Assembly: GCF_018873765.1 (NCBI RefSeq)
Contig: NC_057919.1
Coordinates: forward strand, 40,905,062-40,969,061
Length of the DNA: 64,000 nucleotides
Direction of reading: 5' to 3'
Origin: Telopea speciosissima
Taxonomy: Eukaryota > Streptophyta > Magnoliopsida > Proteales > Proteaceae
The translations under genes and the position numbers were made by a program. Shown piece by piece: positions 11,250 to 22,745 of the stretch (its first letter is position 1; the number at the start of each line of letters is the position of its first letter). The notes under the pieces are model-generated. The model saw only the letters and a list, made by a program, of their open reading frames with translations, did not search any database and had not been told where the DNA came from.

Positions 11250-12888
11250 CCAAGTCCCATTTTTGACGCATCATAGTAGACTACCATTCCCCAAGTACCA
11301 TTTGGTATGGTGAGCACTGGAGCTGAAATCAGTCATTGCTTCAGGTCCTAGAAATTCTTCTCACATTCGTCCGACCACTCGAATTTCACTCCCTTCTGGG
11401 TCAATCGAGTCATAGGAGCAGAGATTTTGGAAAAGTTCTCAATGAATCTCCTATAATAACCGGCCAGACCAAGAAAACTACGAATGTCTGCCACATTCTT
11501 AGATGTCTCCCAATCAACTACCTACTGCACTTTGTTGGGGTCAACTTCAATACCCTTCCCAGACACCAAATGACCTAGAAAAGCCACTTGTTGTAACCAG
11601 AATTCACACTTGCTGAACTTAGCATATAACTGCTTTTCTCTCAAGCACTAAAGTACAAATCAAAGATGGTCAACGTGCTCTTCTTCGCTCTTAGAGTAAA
11701 CTAGGATGTCATCAATAAATACAATAACGTATTTATCCAACACATCATGAAACACCCTGTTCATCAACTCCATAAAGGCTGCTGGGGCATTGGTTAGCCC
11801 AAAAGACATAACCAAGAATTCATAATGACCATATCGCGATCTAAACGCAGTCTTGCTAATGTCACTGCCTCTAATCTTCAGTTGGAGGTACCCTGAGTGG
11901 AGATCAATTTTCGAGAATACCCTAGCACCTTGTAATTGATCAAACAAATCATCGATCCTAGGCAATGGGTACCGATTCTTAATTGTCAGCTTGTTGAGTT
12001 CACGGTAGTCAATACATAAACGCATGCTACTGTCCTTCTTCTTCACAAATAAAACAGGCGCACCCCACGGGGAAACACTCGGCCTAATAAAACCCTTCTT
12101 CAGTAGATCATTAAGCTATCCCTGAAGTTCTTTCAGTTCTGATGTGGCCATTCTGTACGGTGCCTTGGACACTGGAGCAACACCAGGTGTCAGATCAATC
12201 ATAAATTCCGTCTCTCGATCCAGTGGTAACCGTGTGAGGTCTTCCGAAAAGACATCAGGGAAATCTCTTACCACACTTATTTCTTCCATCGGTGTAACCT
12301 TAGCTTCAACGTCCACTACTGAGGCTAAGTAACATTGACAACCTTGTGCCAAGAGTTTCTGGACTTAGAGAGCTGATATGATTGGGTTCTTGGGCTTCTT
12401 ACTTTTGTTGCCCTTAAATACAAACTCATTATCCTCTCCTGTCCGGAAGAGTATCTTCCTTTCTATACAAATCAGGCTAGCCCTATGTGTGGATAACCAA
12501 TCCATTCCTAGAATTACATCAAAATCTTTCATGTCTAGGATGATCAAGCTGGCTTCGAGCCCATTGTCGCTTACTTGAACAGGGCAAGAGTGAAAGGATC
12601 GGTCAAGCTCAACTTTGCTTCCAGTTGGTGTACTAACCATCAACTTTTGCTCTAGTATGACCGGTTCAAAAGGTAACTTCTCGACAAAGGAGGGGGATAC
12701 AAAGGATTGTGATGCCCCCAAATTAAATAACACATAAGTAGGTAAGGAGCACACAGAAATCATGTCTGGCAGACACCGAATAGCCAAATATAGTAAACTA
12801 AATTTAATTAATTTGACTAAGATGGTTAAGTGTAGTACCTGTGATGACACTAGGGTCAAATTGGGCTTCCTCATGAGTGACAGAATAA
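11250..12888 (-). pseudogene. Element A protease, reverse transcriptase, start of RNase H
   Basis: Minus-strand pol upstream of the Athila insertion. The protease core reads VLFNLGASQSFV; its catalytic Asp position (codon 12722-12724) is Asn. The usual VILGMDWL follows near 12500. RT runs from the ALF-type leader KAPYRMATSELKELQ (about 12130) through [10 protein letters not shown] (about 12010) to the catalytic FIDDILVYS (Asp-Asp at 11708-11713), intact. In-frame stops lie near 12366, 12117, 11660 and several places in the thumb. RNase H begins with YYDASKMGLGC just before 11250 and is cut by the insertion. Its frame differs from that of gag, so a frameshift lies near 12.88 kb. Function in a live element: reverse transcription of the RNA genome. 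Confidence 0.88.
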
Positions 12889-14159
12889 ACTCACCCCTGA
12901 GTCTTGCTCACTGGAGAAGGAGCAGGTGGGTGAACAGCAATCCTTGCCAGGGGTGGTTTGGAGGTCACAACTGGCCATGAACCCGATTGTCGTGATTGTG
13001 GACAATCTTTGGCCATATGACCAAACTCCTTGCAGTTGTAACATATAAGAGTCTGTACCCCATAATGAGAAGCAGGTACAGATTTAGGCACTTGAGCTGA
13101 ATCAGGCCTACAGAATTGAATTGGGGCTGCATTGGTATAAGACCCTCTTCTTTGGAACTTGATAGGTCCCCTAGAGTCATGAGACGATATCGGTCTCTTG
13201 CCTGCCTGGATAGCCTGATAATTCTCCCTTTGCTGATCCTTTATCAGCTTAGCAGCTTCAACCACCTCAACATAGGTGGGGTACTTGTGCAACACCACTG
13301 CAGTACTCAGACTGGCTCTAAGTCCCCTTTCAAATCTTCTTACCTTCACGTCCTTAGTCTTCAAATGGATCGGAGCAAAGTAGAAATACTCCTCAAAGAG
13401 TTGTTGGTATTCAAGGACCAATTTGGATCCTTGACTGATGTTCACGAATTCAATTTCCTTCTTTTCCCAAAAATTTCTTGGAAAGTAGTTCTCAAGAAAA
13501 GCTTCCTTAAATTGGGCCCAAGTAGCATTGGGATATTTTGCCCAGAAGTAATCCTTCAAGGAATGCCACCATACATCAGTGTCACCTCGGAGTTGAAAAG
13601 TAGCACATTGGATCTTCTCGAGATCATTACACGGTAGTACTTCAAAGATTCTCTCGAGATCCCAGAGCCAAGTAGCTGGGAACATCGATTCATGGATCAG
13701 CTTGTAAAAAGTGGGAGGATGATGCTTTTGAAATCTCTCGGAGAGTTTGGAGGCATCCACCCATTATGTTACCACATTTCTGACAGGTAAGGCAGCTGGA
13801 GGAGGGGGAGGTGGATCTTGGTTTGCTTGTGCTACAGGAACTTCATTAGCAGTCGGCCCAGGAGGAGGGATGATAGGAGTGACATTAGCCGGAGGATTTG
13901 GGACTCCGTGCAACTGAGGTGGTACTCTTGGTCCTTCTCGACCAGCATTTTGAAGCTGGGCAGCCACATCATGCATGAAAGCGCACTACTCATTTTGGGA
14001 ATCTCGTTGTTCTCTCCGTATATCACGAAGAATATTTCCCAAAAGTGCTGCAACATTGGCATTTGTGTTCACCGGAGGAGGTGCAGGCAAACTTTCCTCA
14101 GAAACATCACCGGCGTCATCCCTAGGAGGGGAACGATTCCGGTTGCGAGTATTGACCAT
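12889..14159 (-). pseudogene. Element A gag
   Basis: ATG at 14159 opens MVNTRNRNRSPPRDD, a typical chromovirus gag start. In-frame stops at 13986-13988 and about 13761-13763 break the frame, which resumes each time. The capsid region (13760-13300) has ATFQLRGDTDVWWHSLKD and YFPRNFWEKKEIEF, matching the gag family. A zinc knuckle CYNCKEFGHMAKDC (CX2CX4HX4C, about 13002-13043) would bind RNA. The frame ends at 12891. The plus-strand frame of 173 codons opposite (13116-13637) is a shadow. Confidence 0.88.
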
Positions 14160-14339
14160 GTTTTAGCACCTGATTACATTAGATGCCTCACATGTTAGCA
14201 CAAGAAGGAGAGAAACAAGTACAACTTAGAGAAAGAGCATATAATTTGCACAAGAAAATGTGTGTCCCAACACACAGAGGCAATAAGAATTCTAAGAAGG
14301 AGGCTAAGCCCAAAAATATAGGCTAATGGCCCTTTAGAA
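14160..14339 (-). other. Element A leader next to gag
   Basis: Short non-coding stretch upstream of gag. No motif recognised. Confidence 0.5.
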
Positions 14340-14640
14340 CACGAGCGGATCCACCAGCAGATCAATTCCTCTGAGTCTGATTGTGAGTCCGTTCAAAAAT
14401 TTAAACTGAACGGACTTACGAGCGGAAGCGGAATGTGAGTCCGCTCCTTCGTCCGTTCTCAGGGTGCTCACAGGTTGAGAGAAAAGGGGTCGAATGGATT
14501 AACGGGCAGATCCTTATATCGTGGTTCTGCCCATTTGTCCACCCAGCACAAAAGACAAAAGGTCAGAGTCTATAGGCTCAATAGTTCCACGAACGGATTC
14601 ACGATAAGTGAGTCTGTTCGTGCGTCCGCTCGACAGATTT
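14340..14640 (+). promoter_or_regulatory. Cluster of four inverted-repeat modules upstream of the antisense unit
   Basis: Imperfect palindromes at about 14343-14392, 14408-14459, 14491-14543 and 14590-14632. Each has arms of the type CGGA..ACGAGCGGA and its complement around a short loop; the second can pair at about 17 of 22 positions. The same modules occur in the LTRs of elements A, B and C. Placement before a possible exon-intron-ORF unit suggests a promoter or leader taken from an LTR; this is inference. Confidence 0.55.
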
Positions 14641-14802
14641 TAACAAAACAAAAACCGCTCCATTCAGTTTCATATTTTAAGAGAATGGTTAGGAGCGGGA
14701 GAACAAAGCAAGGGTGTTCAAGCTTCGTCCGCCCCACATTTCTTACCCCTAAATCGTGGATTTGGATTCTTCTACTTTAAACCTCAATCCTCCAACCTCA
14801 AG

Positions 14803-15319
14803 GTATGAATTTCCTCAACCATTTTGAACTCATTGGATTGAATGAGTGCCTTTCTAGGGTTTCATTCAAGTTTTTCTCTCTTATTCTTCTACATTGTGTT
14901 GGATTGTTTGAGAATATGTGGAGACATCATTTTCTAGTTCTCTTTACTATTAATCTATTTGTAAACATGTCCAACCATGTACACCCCCATCGATTTGGAC
15001 TAGGGTTAGCCAAACCCTTACAAAAATCGAATTCTCCCATTTGTTTTGATGGGTGGGTTCTTTAAGACATGGGACTTAACACCTATTCTCCCCACCTTAC
15101 ATAGGTTTATTGAAATAATAATTTGATCTCTCATTTTGAGTGTTGCTATTGTTCCTTTGGAAAAATTGGGAAGATTTACTATTTGCACTTGAGAAGGAGA
15201 TTATCTATATTCTTGGATGCAATTGTATGCATTGCCTTTAGATCCCTCTATTTCTTTAACATTGGCATGGTCTTTTACTCACATTTGCTTCTTGTTTTGT
15301 TTATGTGTAAATTGTTTAG
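14803..15319 (+). other. Candidate 5'-UTR intron of the antisense unit
   Basis: A donor-like CCTCAAG/GTATGAAT at 14803 and an acceptor-like TGTTTAG at 15319, 11 bases before the ATG at 15330, bound 517 bp of T-rich sequence, as expected of a plant intron. The donor context resembles CTAAG/GTATGAATC at 30922 in LTR region F. No transcript evidence is available. Confidence 0.45.
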
Positions 15320-15329
15320 GTGAGAAGGA

Positions 15330-16517
15330 ATGGCTCCCAAAACAAGGAGTAGCAGAGCTCTAGCAGTTGCCGCAGCACCAGTACTGATTCCAGCCCCGAT
15401 ACCCTTTGATGCCAATCTATTCGTGTCCATAAAGGCTGAAGTTTTATATGCCCAAACACTGCGGGAACGACAAATCGAGACAGGAAGGGATGCTATCGTC
15501 AAGGAACTAGCGGCCTTTAAGGCAGGGCCAAGGTTTGAGTATCTAGGGTGGTCCAACATGTTGGTTCTACCCCGACACTACTACTCCAAGCTAATTGGGC
15601 ATTGCTATGCCAATATGACTGCGGAGCAAGAGAACACGGAAATGCTCAGGATCAATTCCTTTGTGAAGGGGGGTTCACATCACCTTCAATGAGGTAGAGC
15701 TGGGGGTAATTCTAGGAATCAGTTCCGTGGGTGTTCGAGTGTATCACCCACTTGTCAGGGATCCCTTGCCCTGCATGTCTTTGGCAGAGTATGAACACCT
15801 GTATAAGACCATGATCAATGACAAGGATGACAGTAGGGTGAATCTGACCAAGTTTGGCTACTCTCAAAGGATTCTGACTATGATAGTCAAATCAAACTTG
15901 GTGCCAGTGAAAGGACATAGCACCGAGCCCTCTCTCATGTCTGCTACCTTGGGGTATTGTCTTTATTGGGGACAGCAGATAAGTCTCCCTTTTGTCATCA
16001 TCAAGTACATGGAGCAAGTGTAGTTCAAATCTAAGATTGAGAAAACCCTTCCTTACGGGAGGCTTCTCACCCGCATCTTCTAGTACTTTCAGGTTGACCT
16101 GAGTGATGAACCACCTTATAAAAGTTTTAAGGAACCATTTGGGAAAAACTCCCTGGCTCGCATGAAGATTATTATCACCACTAATAGCGATGGGGAGCTA
16201 GTGGTGCCAATAGGTGGTAGGGGTACAGAGGCCAGTGAGGATGATGAGGAAAGGGGCCAATACAGTATGCTACTAAGGCCTCCAGTTCTGGAACCTTAGA
16301 GATGGGTGCAATCCTGAGTGCCCTAAACCAGATGAACCTTAATATGACCTAGCTCAATTCAGACATGTTAGAGGGTTTTGTAGGTGTCCATGGGCAATTC
16401 ACTTCGTATAACCATCGTTTGGAGAGGATGGAGAAGGACATCCACGACATTAATGTATACCTCTACTATGAAGGTGGTGATGACAAGGAGGACGATGATG
16501 GTGGAATGGGGGACTAG
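15330..16517 (+). pseudogene. Putative plant-transposon-domain protein, antisense in element A leader
   Basis: The frame opens MAPKTRSSRALAVAAAP and continues over about 395 codons with defects: an apparent extra G in the run at 15672-15677, stops at 16021 and 16081 (Gln or Trp codons expected), and another frame change before 16300, after which it ends in an acidic tail (GGDDKEDDDGG, stop 16515-16517). The centre, SLPFVIIKYMEQV then LPYGRLLTRIF, matches the Sirevirus extra ORF at 41117-42346 (CLPYFIIRYMES, LPYGRLLTRIF). A likely coiled-coil part follows. The family corresponds to what databases call putative plant transposon protein; I recognise no catalytic motif, and the function is unknown. 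It runs against the gag-pol direction and has its own upstream modules and possible intron. Confidence 0.72.
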
Positions 16518-16983
16518 ACCCCAAATCCGATGGACTGTCTGTGGGCTTTTGATAAGCTCAATTCTTTTATGGTATGTGGAAAGTCTGTGAACAATGTTTC
16601 TATTTTGCTGTTTAGTTGTTCTTTTCTTTTATTTTAGTTTTTCTTTTCCCCCCCTTTTTTTGATCATGTATATATATAGTCCTACCGGCTGGAATTTGGA
16701 ACTTTCTATTTTGGGTCCCTTGTAGTTTGCTTGCCTCCTCAGGAGGTTAAAGCAAGATCAGCTGGAATGTAGGGAACTCAATTAACATATATATATATAT
16801 ATATAACTCTTTAACTCTCATTTTGTCCCTATTATGTGTTATGTTTCCGTGTTGCTCCCTAATTAGTCCTCTCCCTTGTTCTACACACATTCCAATTATG
16901 CCTGTTACAAGCTTCTAATTAGACCCTATTGTGTAGAGTAAATCAAGAGGCCTTGGTGAATTATGTCTAGTGCAGAGCATCAT
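16518..16983 (-). other. Element A leader, non-coding
   Basis: AT-rich sequence between the antisense unit and the primer site. Contains an (AT)n run at 16787-16805. No gene seen. Confidence 0.6.
16787..16805. repeat. (AT)n microsatellite
   Basis: About nine and a half AT units. Confidence 0.95.
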
Positions 16984-16995
16984 GCTCTATTACCA
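16984..16995 (-). other. Primer binding site of element A
   Basis: Minus-strand TGGTAATAGAGC, three bases inside the LTR end. It matches 10 of 12 bases of TGGTATCAGAGC, the complement of the initiator methionine tRNA end used by most chromoviruses. Confidence 0.8.
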
Positions 16996-16998
16996 CGC

Positions 16999-19419
16999 TG
17001 TCACGCCCCTATCCTGAGCTTACGCCATAAACACAGTCAAGAGGGTGATTAAGATGCATACGTCATCCCAGTACCTACCAGGATCAATGACACAGTGTCC
17101 TAGCGCATGATCATCACCCAAGGGCACACCCCCATAAATACATTGAGTAAAAAGGAATACAATTCCAATATTTGTCAGAGTTATAATTAGCGGAAGCATT
17201 AATTACATAAGCAGTTACATTATGTTCAGCCATCTAAGTGATAATATAGTAGTAGTACTAACCTCAGCTGACCATGACATAACTACTCAAAACTATAATA
17301 AGTTATTACAGAAAAGGTCTAGAACGGGTACAATACCCCCAAAAGAATCAAAAGTTAGGGAGGTATCCCTAAAAGTGTCAGTGCCCATAAGCACAATCAT
17401 CGTAGGGGCAACTGTGGCCGTGTTCCTTCGACACATACTCAGGTTCCTCTATCCCAATACTATCATAATCCACCGACTGTATATCCAGATCGGCCTAGTA
17501 ACCATCACATGCATCCAAGTCTAAAAGGTTGTGTACACAGGGGGTTAGCTCCACTGAGCCAATGAGGGGAAAGGGGAGTGCACATACATACAATCACACA
17601 TAGTCCATGATGCATGAAATGTTAAATTCATATTTTCCACCTAGCAAGCAATCTAAGTCATGGCATATGCTACTGTGATAACTCGGGAGACACTGAGGGT
17701 CACTTATCCTATCGCCCCAGTGAAACATCAATTATCACATGGGACCTCACCGGTAGAAGCCATCATGACCACCCAGTGGCAAATCCCGATAGCCATCACT
17801 ACCCCTGTCCTGGCCTCTCCCACCTCCACAGACCACAGGTGGTCAGACTATCCAACACCTAAACCCCTGTTGGCAAGGGTCATAGTATAGGGAACAAACA
17901 TCCTAGCCGCAGATATACGATATGCAGGTGAATCTAATTGTGGATCCTTCAGGCCATGCCCTGAAAATATATGGAACGAACTCACGGGCGGGTGCGGAAT
18001 GTGAGTCCGCTCGTAAATCCGTTCCAACCCTGAGACACACCCTAGAGCAACTTCAGGATTCTGGGTATTGGGCGGATTCACTTAGGTGGGTCCGCTCGTA
18101 TCTCCACCCAAAAGGAAAGCCATAATAGGCTGAATGGACTAGCAAACGGATACACAATAGTGAGTCCGGTCGTTCATCCGCTGCCCTCTTTTGAACAGCT
18201 GCGAAGAGCATCACTTCCAGCCCTTCATTCATGGATCCAAAAGGGTATAGGGGTAGGGGAGGTGAGCTCAGACCTTCGTTGGAGGTCCAATACGCCCTAC
18301 ACAAAGATAAGGGGATTTGGGGATTTTAGGTCCATTCCTAAGATTCTTCCCAACCTAAGCTAGGTTTCCAATGATTTAACAGCATAGGGGTCAATCAAAG
18401 TCATGAATGCATTAAGGTGGAAGGGATTTAAATTTAATGGAGAATTAACTAGGTATTATTGAGCTCCCAAGGGAAACCCCAACATTAAAATGATCTCAAG
18501 GGATTCCCGAAGTTTTCAAAAGTAGAAGAGGGAGAGGAAGGTGAAGATGCCTACCTCAAAGATGGATCAACCGGTGACCTCCACCTCCACAGCCTCTCAA
18601 AACCCCTTCAAGTTTCCCTCCACCAATGCCTTCAATGCTCCAAGCCTTCAACGTATTGGGTAGGTAGAGAAGTGATGAGGCTTGAGGGTTAAGTCTTGGT
18701 TTTATGACTAATCTCCCTCTTAAGGTCTGTTTGTCCTAAGGCTTAATGAGTCAAAACTCATTAAAAGGCTTAGGGATGCATATGGCAACCTACAAACCAA
18801 GAAGGACAAGGATGAGACTAACCTCGTCCAAAAGGCTAAACTGGAGTGTCCAAGGTATGAGGTGTGGGTCCTACACCAGAAAAACACGCAGAACCCCAAG
18901 ACAGCATGGGCAGACTAACGGACGGACACAGTGCTGATGAGTCCGCTAGTGCGTCCGTTGCTATTGTAAGGGCAGAAACGTAAAGGAAAAGGGTCAGGCT
19001 TGGCCCACACTTCAAGGTCAACTAAAATAAGGTTCAGTATCTTTCACAACGTTAAAATCTTACCCCTTGGCCATCACGACGTGTCCTTTGTGATCCTGAA
19101 TAGTTTCCTAATCGCAATACTAAGTTCATCGCCAAAAGAGGTATCTAACTGTGGGGACACGGGGAATGCCTTTCGGTACTCCTCACTTTGCGGACTCCTA
19201 CTGGGAGGATGATCGAAAAAATCACCATCGACAAATCTTCCCCACTATTGGTTAAGGAACCTCTCTTCCACAGGTAGGCCCATGATATGGCCAACAACCT
19301 TGTGGCTAGGTTTTTGACCACAAATGAAAATAACTCACCAGCATATACGGCAGTAGAATCTACACGTCTCACGAGAGAGAAAACATGATTAAATAATAAG
19401 TCCAGGCACGGGTGTAACA
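16999..19419 (-). repeat. 5' LTR of element A
   Basis: Plus-strand ends TGTCACGCCCC and GGGTGTAACA. It aligns with the element B LTR (52549-55485) except for a deletion of about 0.5 kb near 17922, where B carries 53450-53985. Inverted-repeat modules at 17973-18025, 18070-18109, 18132-18181 and 18908-18960. A donor-like GAG/GTAGGC (minus strand, 18554-18553) and TTTTAG acceptor-like motif near 17522 fit the intron-like layout of the related LTRs. Confidence 0.9.
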
Positions 19420-21952
19420 AATGATGATCCTCATCACTTTAAATATTTTAGATAAGGCATTTTTAAACCCAAACATCAATTTGCATGATTGATTTGATGA
19501 TGAGAACCCAATTCCATACATACATCTTAAATCCCAACATAAATGACAAATTTTGCTAATTTACAGATTGACCTTCTCTTAGTTAAAATGATATAACTCC
19601 CCCACCCGAACTCCATTTGTCTTGGTTCTAATTTTGTTAGAAACTAGAATCATAGGGATGCATTTTTTTAGAAGACACCATTACCTATTTATGTTCTAAG
19701 ATAGTTAAAAGTTCAGCTCAAGTTGCTGTCAAAATCGGATCCTGCCGTCTTGATAGGTTGACCTTTGCATAATAAAATTAACATAACTTCATAATCTAAT
19801 ATTCATTTCCTTTGGTTCTAGTTTTTCTAGAAATTAGATTCATAGAGCTTCATTTTCTTAGAAGGAACCATAATCCAATTATGTCTCTAAATGAACTGAA
19901 ATTTCATTTCAATCTAAATAAATTCTATGGTGCAAAACCCAAGAAAATGAGAACCCTAACATGCATGTAGGGTCGATCAAGGCACTGCCTATGGTGCAAA
20001 ACCCAAGAAAATGAGCCTGTTCACATTCTAAGCATTCTCTGGATGATGCACTGGGCGATGCACACATCACCCAGAGAATTAAAGTGGACTGTTTTGTAGA
20101 TCTGAGTTTGGGGACTTGCACATATGGACTATAAACAGTGTAAGGAGGTAGAAAATGACCAAAATACCCCTCCTCACATCTGTCCATAATTATGGACACC
20201 TTGGGTACCCAAGTGGGCCCCCAGGGCTTGGAAACCCTGTCTGTGTTGGTCCTGCAGCACTGCTAACCTAGGGACTGTGTTGTAAGACTATTGTGACCTA
20301 GAACCATGTACTACAGTGGTAAAATACCATATTGAACCTAAGCCACTTTCTCCGGATAATGCACCGGGACATAGGCCTAAAGCCCAGTGCAAGGCCCAGA
20401 GAATTCCAAGTGATCTCGGACTGAGCACCGAGTCAGACCAGTGAGTCTAGATCAACACTAGGACATCCAAGAACAATTTTAAATGTTAATAACACATGTC
20501 TGATCTAACACATTAGGATTTGATTCCGTGCTTGGGGTACGTAGCCAGATACCGGCCGAAACTGAACAAACAGCTAAACCAGTAGGATCAGACTAAGGTG
20601 AGTGTAATGTCAGCGTGTATGTATGTGTAACAAGAATAATATGAAGAATCTGATTTACATAAATATAAATACTATGATTCATGCTTAATTCAAGTCTTAT
20701 AAATACAATGCAATACTGTGTAACTGTTGATCAACTCTATTTGAATATTCCATGCTGATAGTGATTGCTAGACTAGATGCTGTAGTCGGCTTGGAAATGA
20801 GGATTGTGGTAGCCCGTAGAATGGGATACGGTTGACACTGCCCGATTCATATGATGCCATATAGATATGGAGTTAGAGTTTCATCACCCATGCTACGCAC
20901 CCTTACCAACAGGGGTTAAGGTGTTGGATGCCTGTGGCAACGACCGCGTAAATGTGATTATGAGCTTTATGCCACAATATAATCTAAAAGAAAATAATTG
21001 TGATTATAAGCTTTATGCCGGGCTTTATGCTGCAATATAATTCAAAAGAAAATAAATGTGATTATGAGCTTAATGTCGAGCTTTATGCCACGATATAATC
21101 CAAAAGAAAATAAATGTGATTATGAGCTTTATGCCGGGCTTTTTGCCACAATATAATCCAAAAAAAAATAAATGTGATTATGAGTTTTATGTCGGGCTTT
21201 ATGCCACAATATAATCTAAAAGAAAAGAAATGTAATTATTGAGCTAATTGTTGACGGTTACCTCACAGGTTAATCACAGAGGGTTGGTCGGGCTGACCTG
21301 GGAATGAATGCGGGAGCCAACTAGTCTTCTCCGACAACTCAATGGGTGTATCGCGGGAAGGGGTAATCAAGCCCACACCAGGGATACATGTATTGGGGAT
21401 TGTAGTAGCACTAACCTACCTTAGTTGTGATGTTAGGTGGCTAATAAATAAAATGAACTACACCTCATGTAGGACTCATTTGGTTGTGCTTGCATGTGCA
21501 TGCATGGTTTATATTTCATTCAAGGGCTCGGTGGAACTCACACTCTTGTATATTCTCTTTGAGTTGATTTTGTAGGAATGGGTTTGCCAATGGGCGAGGA
21601 AGCTGTCGATGGAATTGTAGATCTTCCTCATCTCGTTGCTTAGCGACGATTTTGTTATTATTTAAGTTTCTTTCTTTCAAGAAGTGTAATTACCAAGATA
21701 ATGTACTTATTGAACATAAATGGATATGTATATGGTATAACATAGGTATTTGGGATTTTATTATTAACGATATAAATCATTTGTGGGTAGTTTGATCTTC
21801 CGTTGCACTCTGATAGTCATTTATTATCTTTTTCCTCATTTTGTGGTTTGTGACGTGTAAGTACTGCTTCTTGATTCTTGGGGATTGGCGGATGTCGTAG
21901 GATATCTGGTCACTTGCCTAAATCCTCCCAGAGGGTGGTTTGGGGTGTGACA
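19420..21952 (+). repeat. Chromovirus-type LTR fragment, G-like family, plus orientation
   Basis: The end GGGTGGTTTGGGGTGTGACA (21933-21952) matches, in reverse complement, the start of the solo LTR at 36648, and a block near 20880-20940 matches its 37700 region. The left end lacks a recognisable LTR start, so it is truncated. It contains an old 190-bp tandem duplication (about 19560-19930), a hairpin at 20034-20080 (ATTCTCTGG...CCAGAGAAT), a 58-bp array, and donor/acceptor-like signals AAG/GTGAGTG (20598) and TTTTGTAG (21575). No primer site follows, so it is not an intact 5' LTR. Confidence 0.72.
20953..21240. repeat. 58-bp tandem repeat array inside the LTR fragment
   Basis: TGTGATTATGAGCTTTATG recurs at 20953, 20999, 21057, 21115, 21173 and (altered) 21231. 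After a first 46-bp unit lacking 12 bases, the spacing is exactly 58 bp four times. Each unit has the GGGCTTTATGCC internal echo. Confidence 0.95.
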
Positions 21953-22745
21953 TCCTGCCTCGGCATTTAGATAAGGTGGGCCCCACGTGTAGCCGTGGTA
22001 CTACATGGTAGCGCCGCGCTCGGCCACGATGCCATATGGCAGCACCACACCAAGCCCAGTCTTCACCCCACGATAGTGCCGCGCCCCAAGCCGCGATGTC
22101 GCGGGGGACCCAAAATGTGATTTTTTGGTCTAGCGGCATCGCAGATTTTGCTGCGGCACCGCCAGATTGGATTTTTTTCTACAAATACCCCCACCCATCA
22201 TTTCAAAAAGTTCCAAGTTGAGGAGAGGGGGGACCCCCAGAGCTCCAGTTTTCATTTTTCCTCTTTTTCCTAGTTTCGAGGCCCTGCCCCAGTCTAATTT
22301 TGGGCCTTCGAGCCTCATCCCTTTGTCTAGAGTGCGGGTCCCTCAGATCTTCCATCCTTAACCCATTTTTGCCCAAACCCCCGAAGTCTACCATGGGCTA
22401 GTCACCCTGTCCAACGTCCTAATACCCAGTTTCTGAAGCTTTCCAACATCGTTATTCTGTCCGAGGTCCTAGTACCCGACACCCGTGCGCCGTTACCCTG
22501 CCTGATATCCGAGGAGTCTAGTGTCTGAAGCTTTCTGACACCGTTATTCTATCCGAGGTCCTAGAGCTTGGCATTTGTGAACCGTTACTCTGCTCGACAT
22601 CTGGGTGATTACTCTCCAAAGATTTTTTGACTTTGTTATTCTACCTGATATCTAGGCTATTACTTTTTTACACCATTACTCGATCCGATTAAGGACAACA
22701 CCAATCTTTTACCTCCACCTGAGCTGGGATGTGACCTGTCCCACA
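21953..22745. repeat. GC-rich repetitive DNA of unknown origin, with a 92-bp tandem repeat
   Basis: 21960-22170 is GC-rich with hairpin-forming parts, for example GCGGCATCGCAG...CTGCGGCACCGC near 22132-22163. From about 22433 a 92-bp unit starting CTGAAGCTTTC repeats (22433, 22525, decayed copy about 22618). Probably part of an LTR; family not recognised. No gene seen. Confidence 0.6.

Larger units (their letters stand above)
1..19419 (-). mobile_element. Element A: Tekay/Del-like Ty3/Gypsy chromovirus, nested host of other insertions
   Basis: Reading leftwards on the minus strand: 5' LTR (16999-19419), initiator-Met-type primer site (16984-16995), a long leader, gag (14159-12889), protease-RT-RNase H, integrase with C-terminal chromodomain-like segment, polypurine tract (1547-1560) and 3' LTR (1-1546, left end beyond the window). 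The order PR-RT-RH-IN, the LRPSLDGVHDVFH integrase tail and long LTRs fit the Tekay/Del clade. The RNase H region is split by the Athila element at 3466-11244. Without it the internal region is about 7.7 kb, longer than usual, because of an extra antisense unit at 14.3-16.5 kb. Stops and a frameshift make it non-coding now. The clade name is inferred from motifs, not from a tree. Confidence 0.88.

Noticed and set aside
13116-13637. 173-codon plus-strand open frame
   Set aside because: Antisense to the clear gag of element A; composition follows gag codons in reverse.
20953-21240. CRISPR-like spaced repeat
   Set aside because: Units are contiguous without variable spacers, in a plant LTR; an ordinary tandem repeat.
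22130-22394. Several short overlapping frames on both strands
   Set aside because: Overlap each other in a GC-rich repeat with no domain or conservation.
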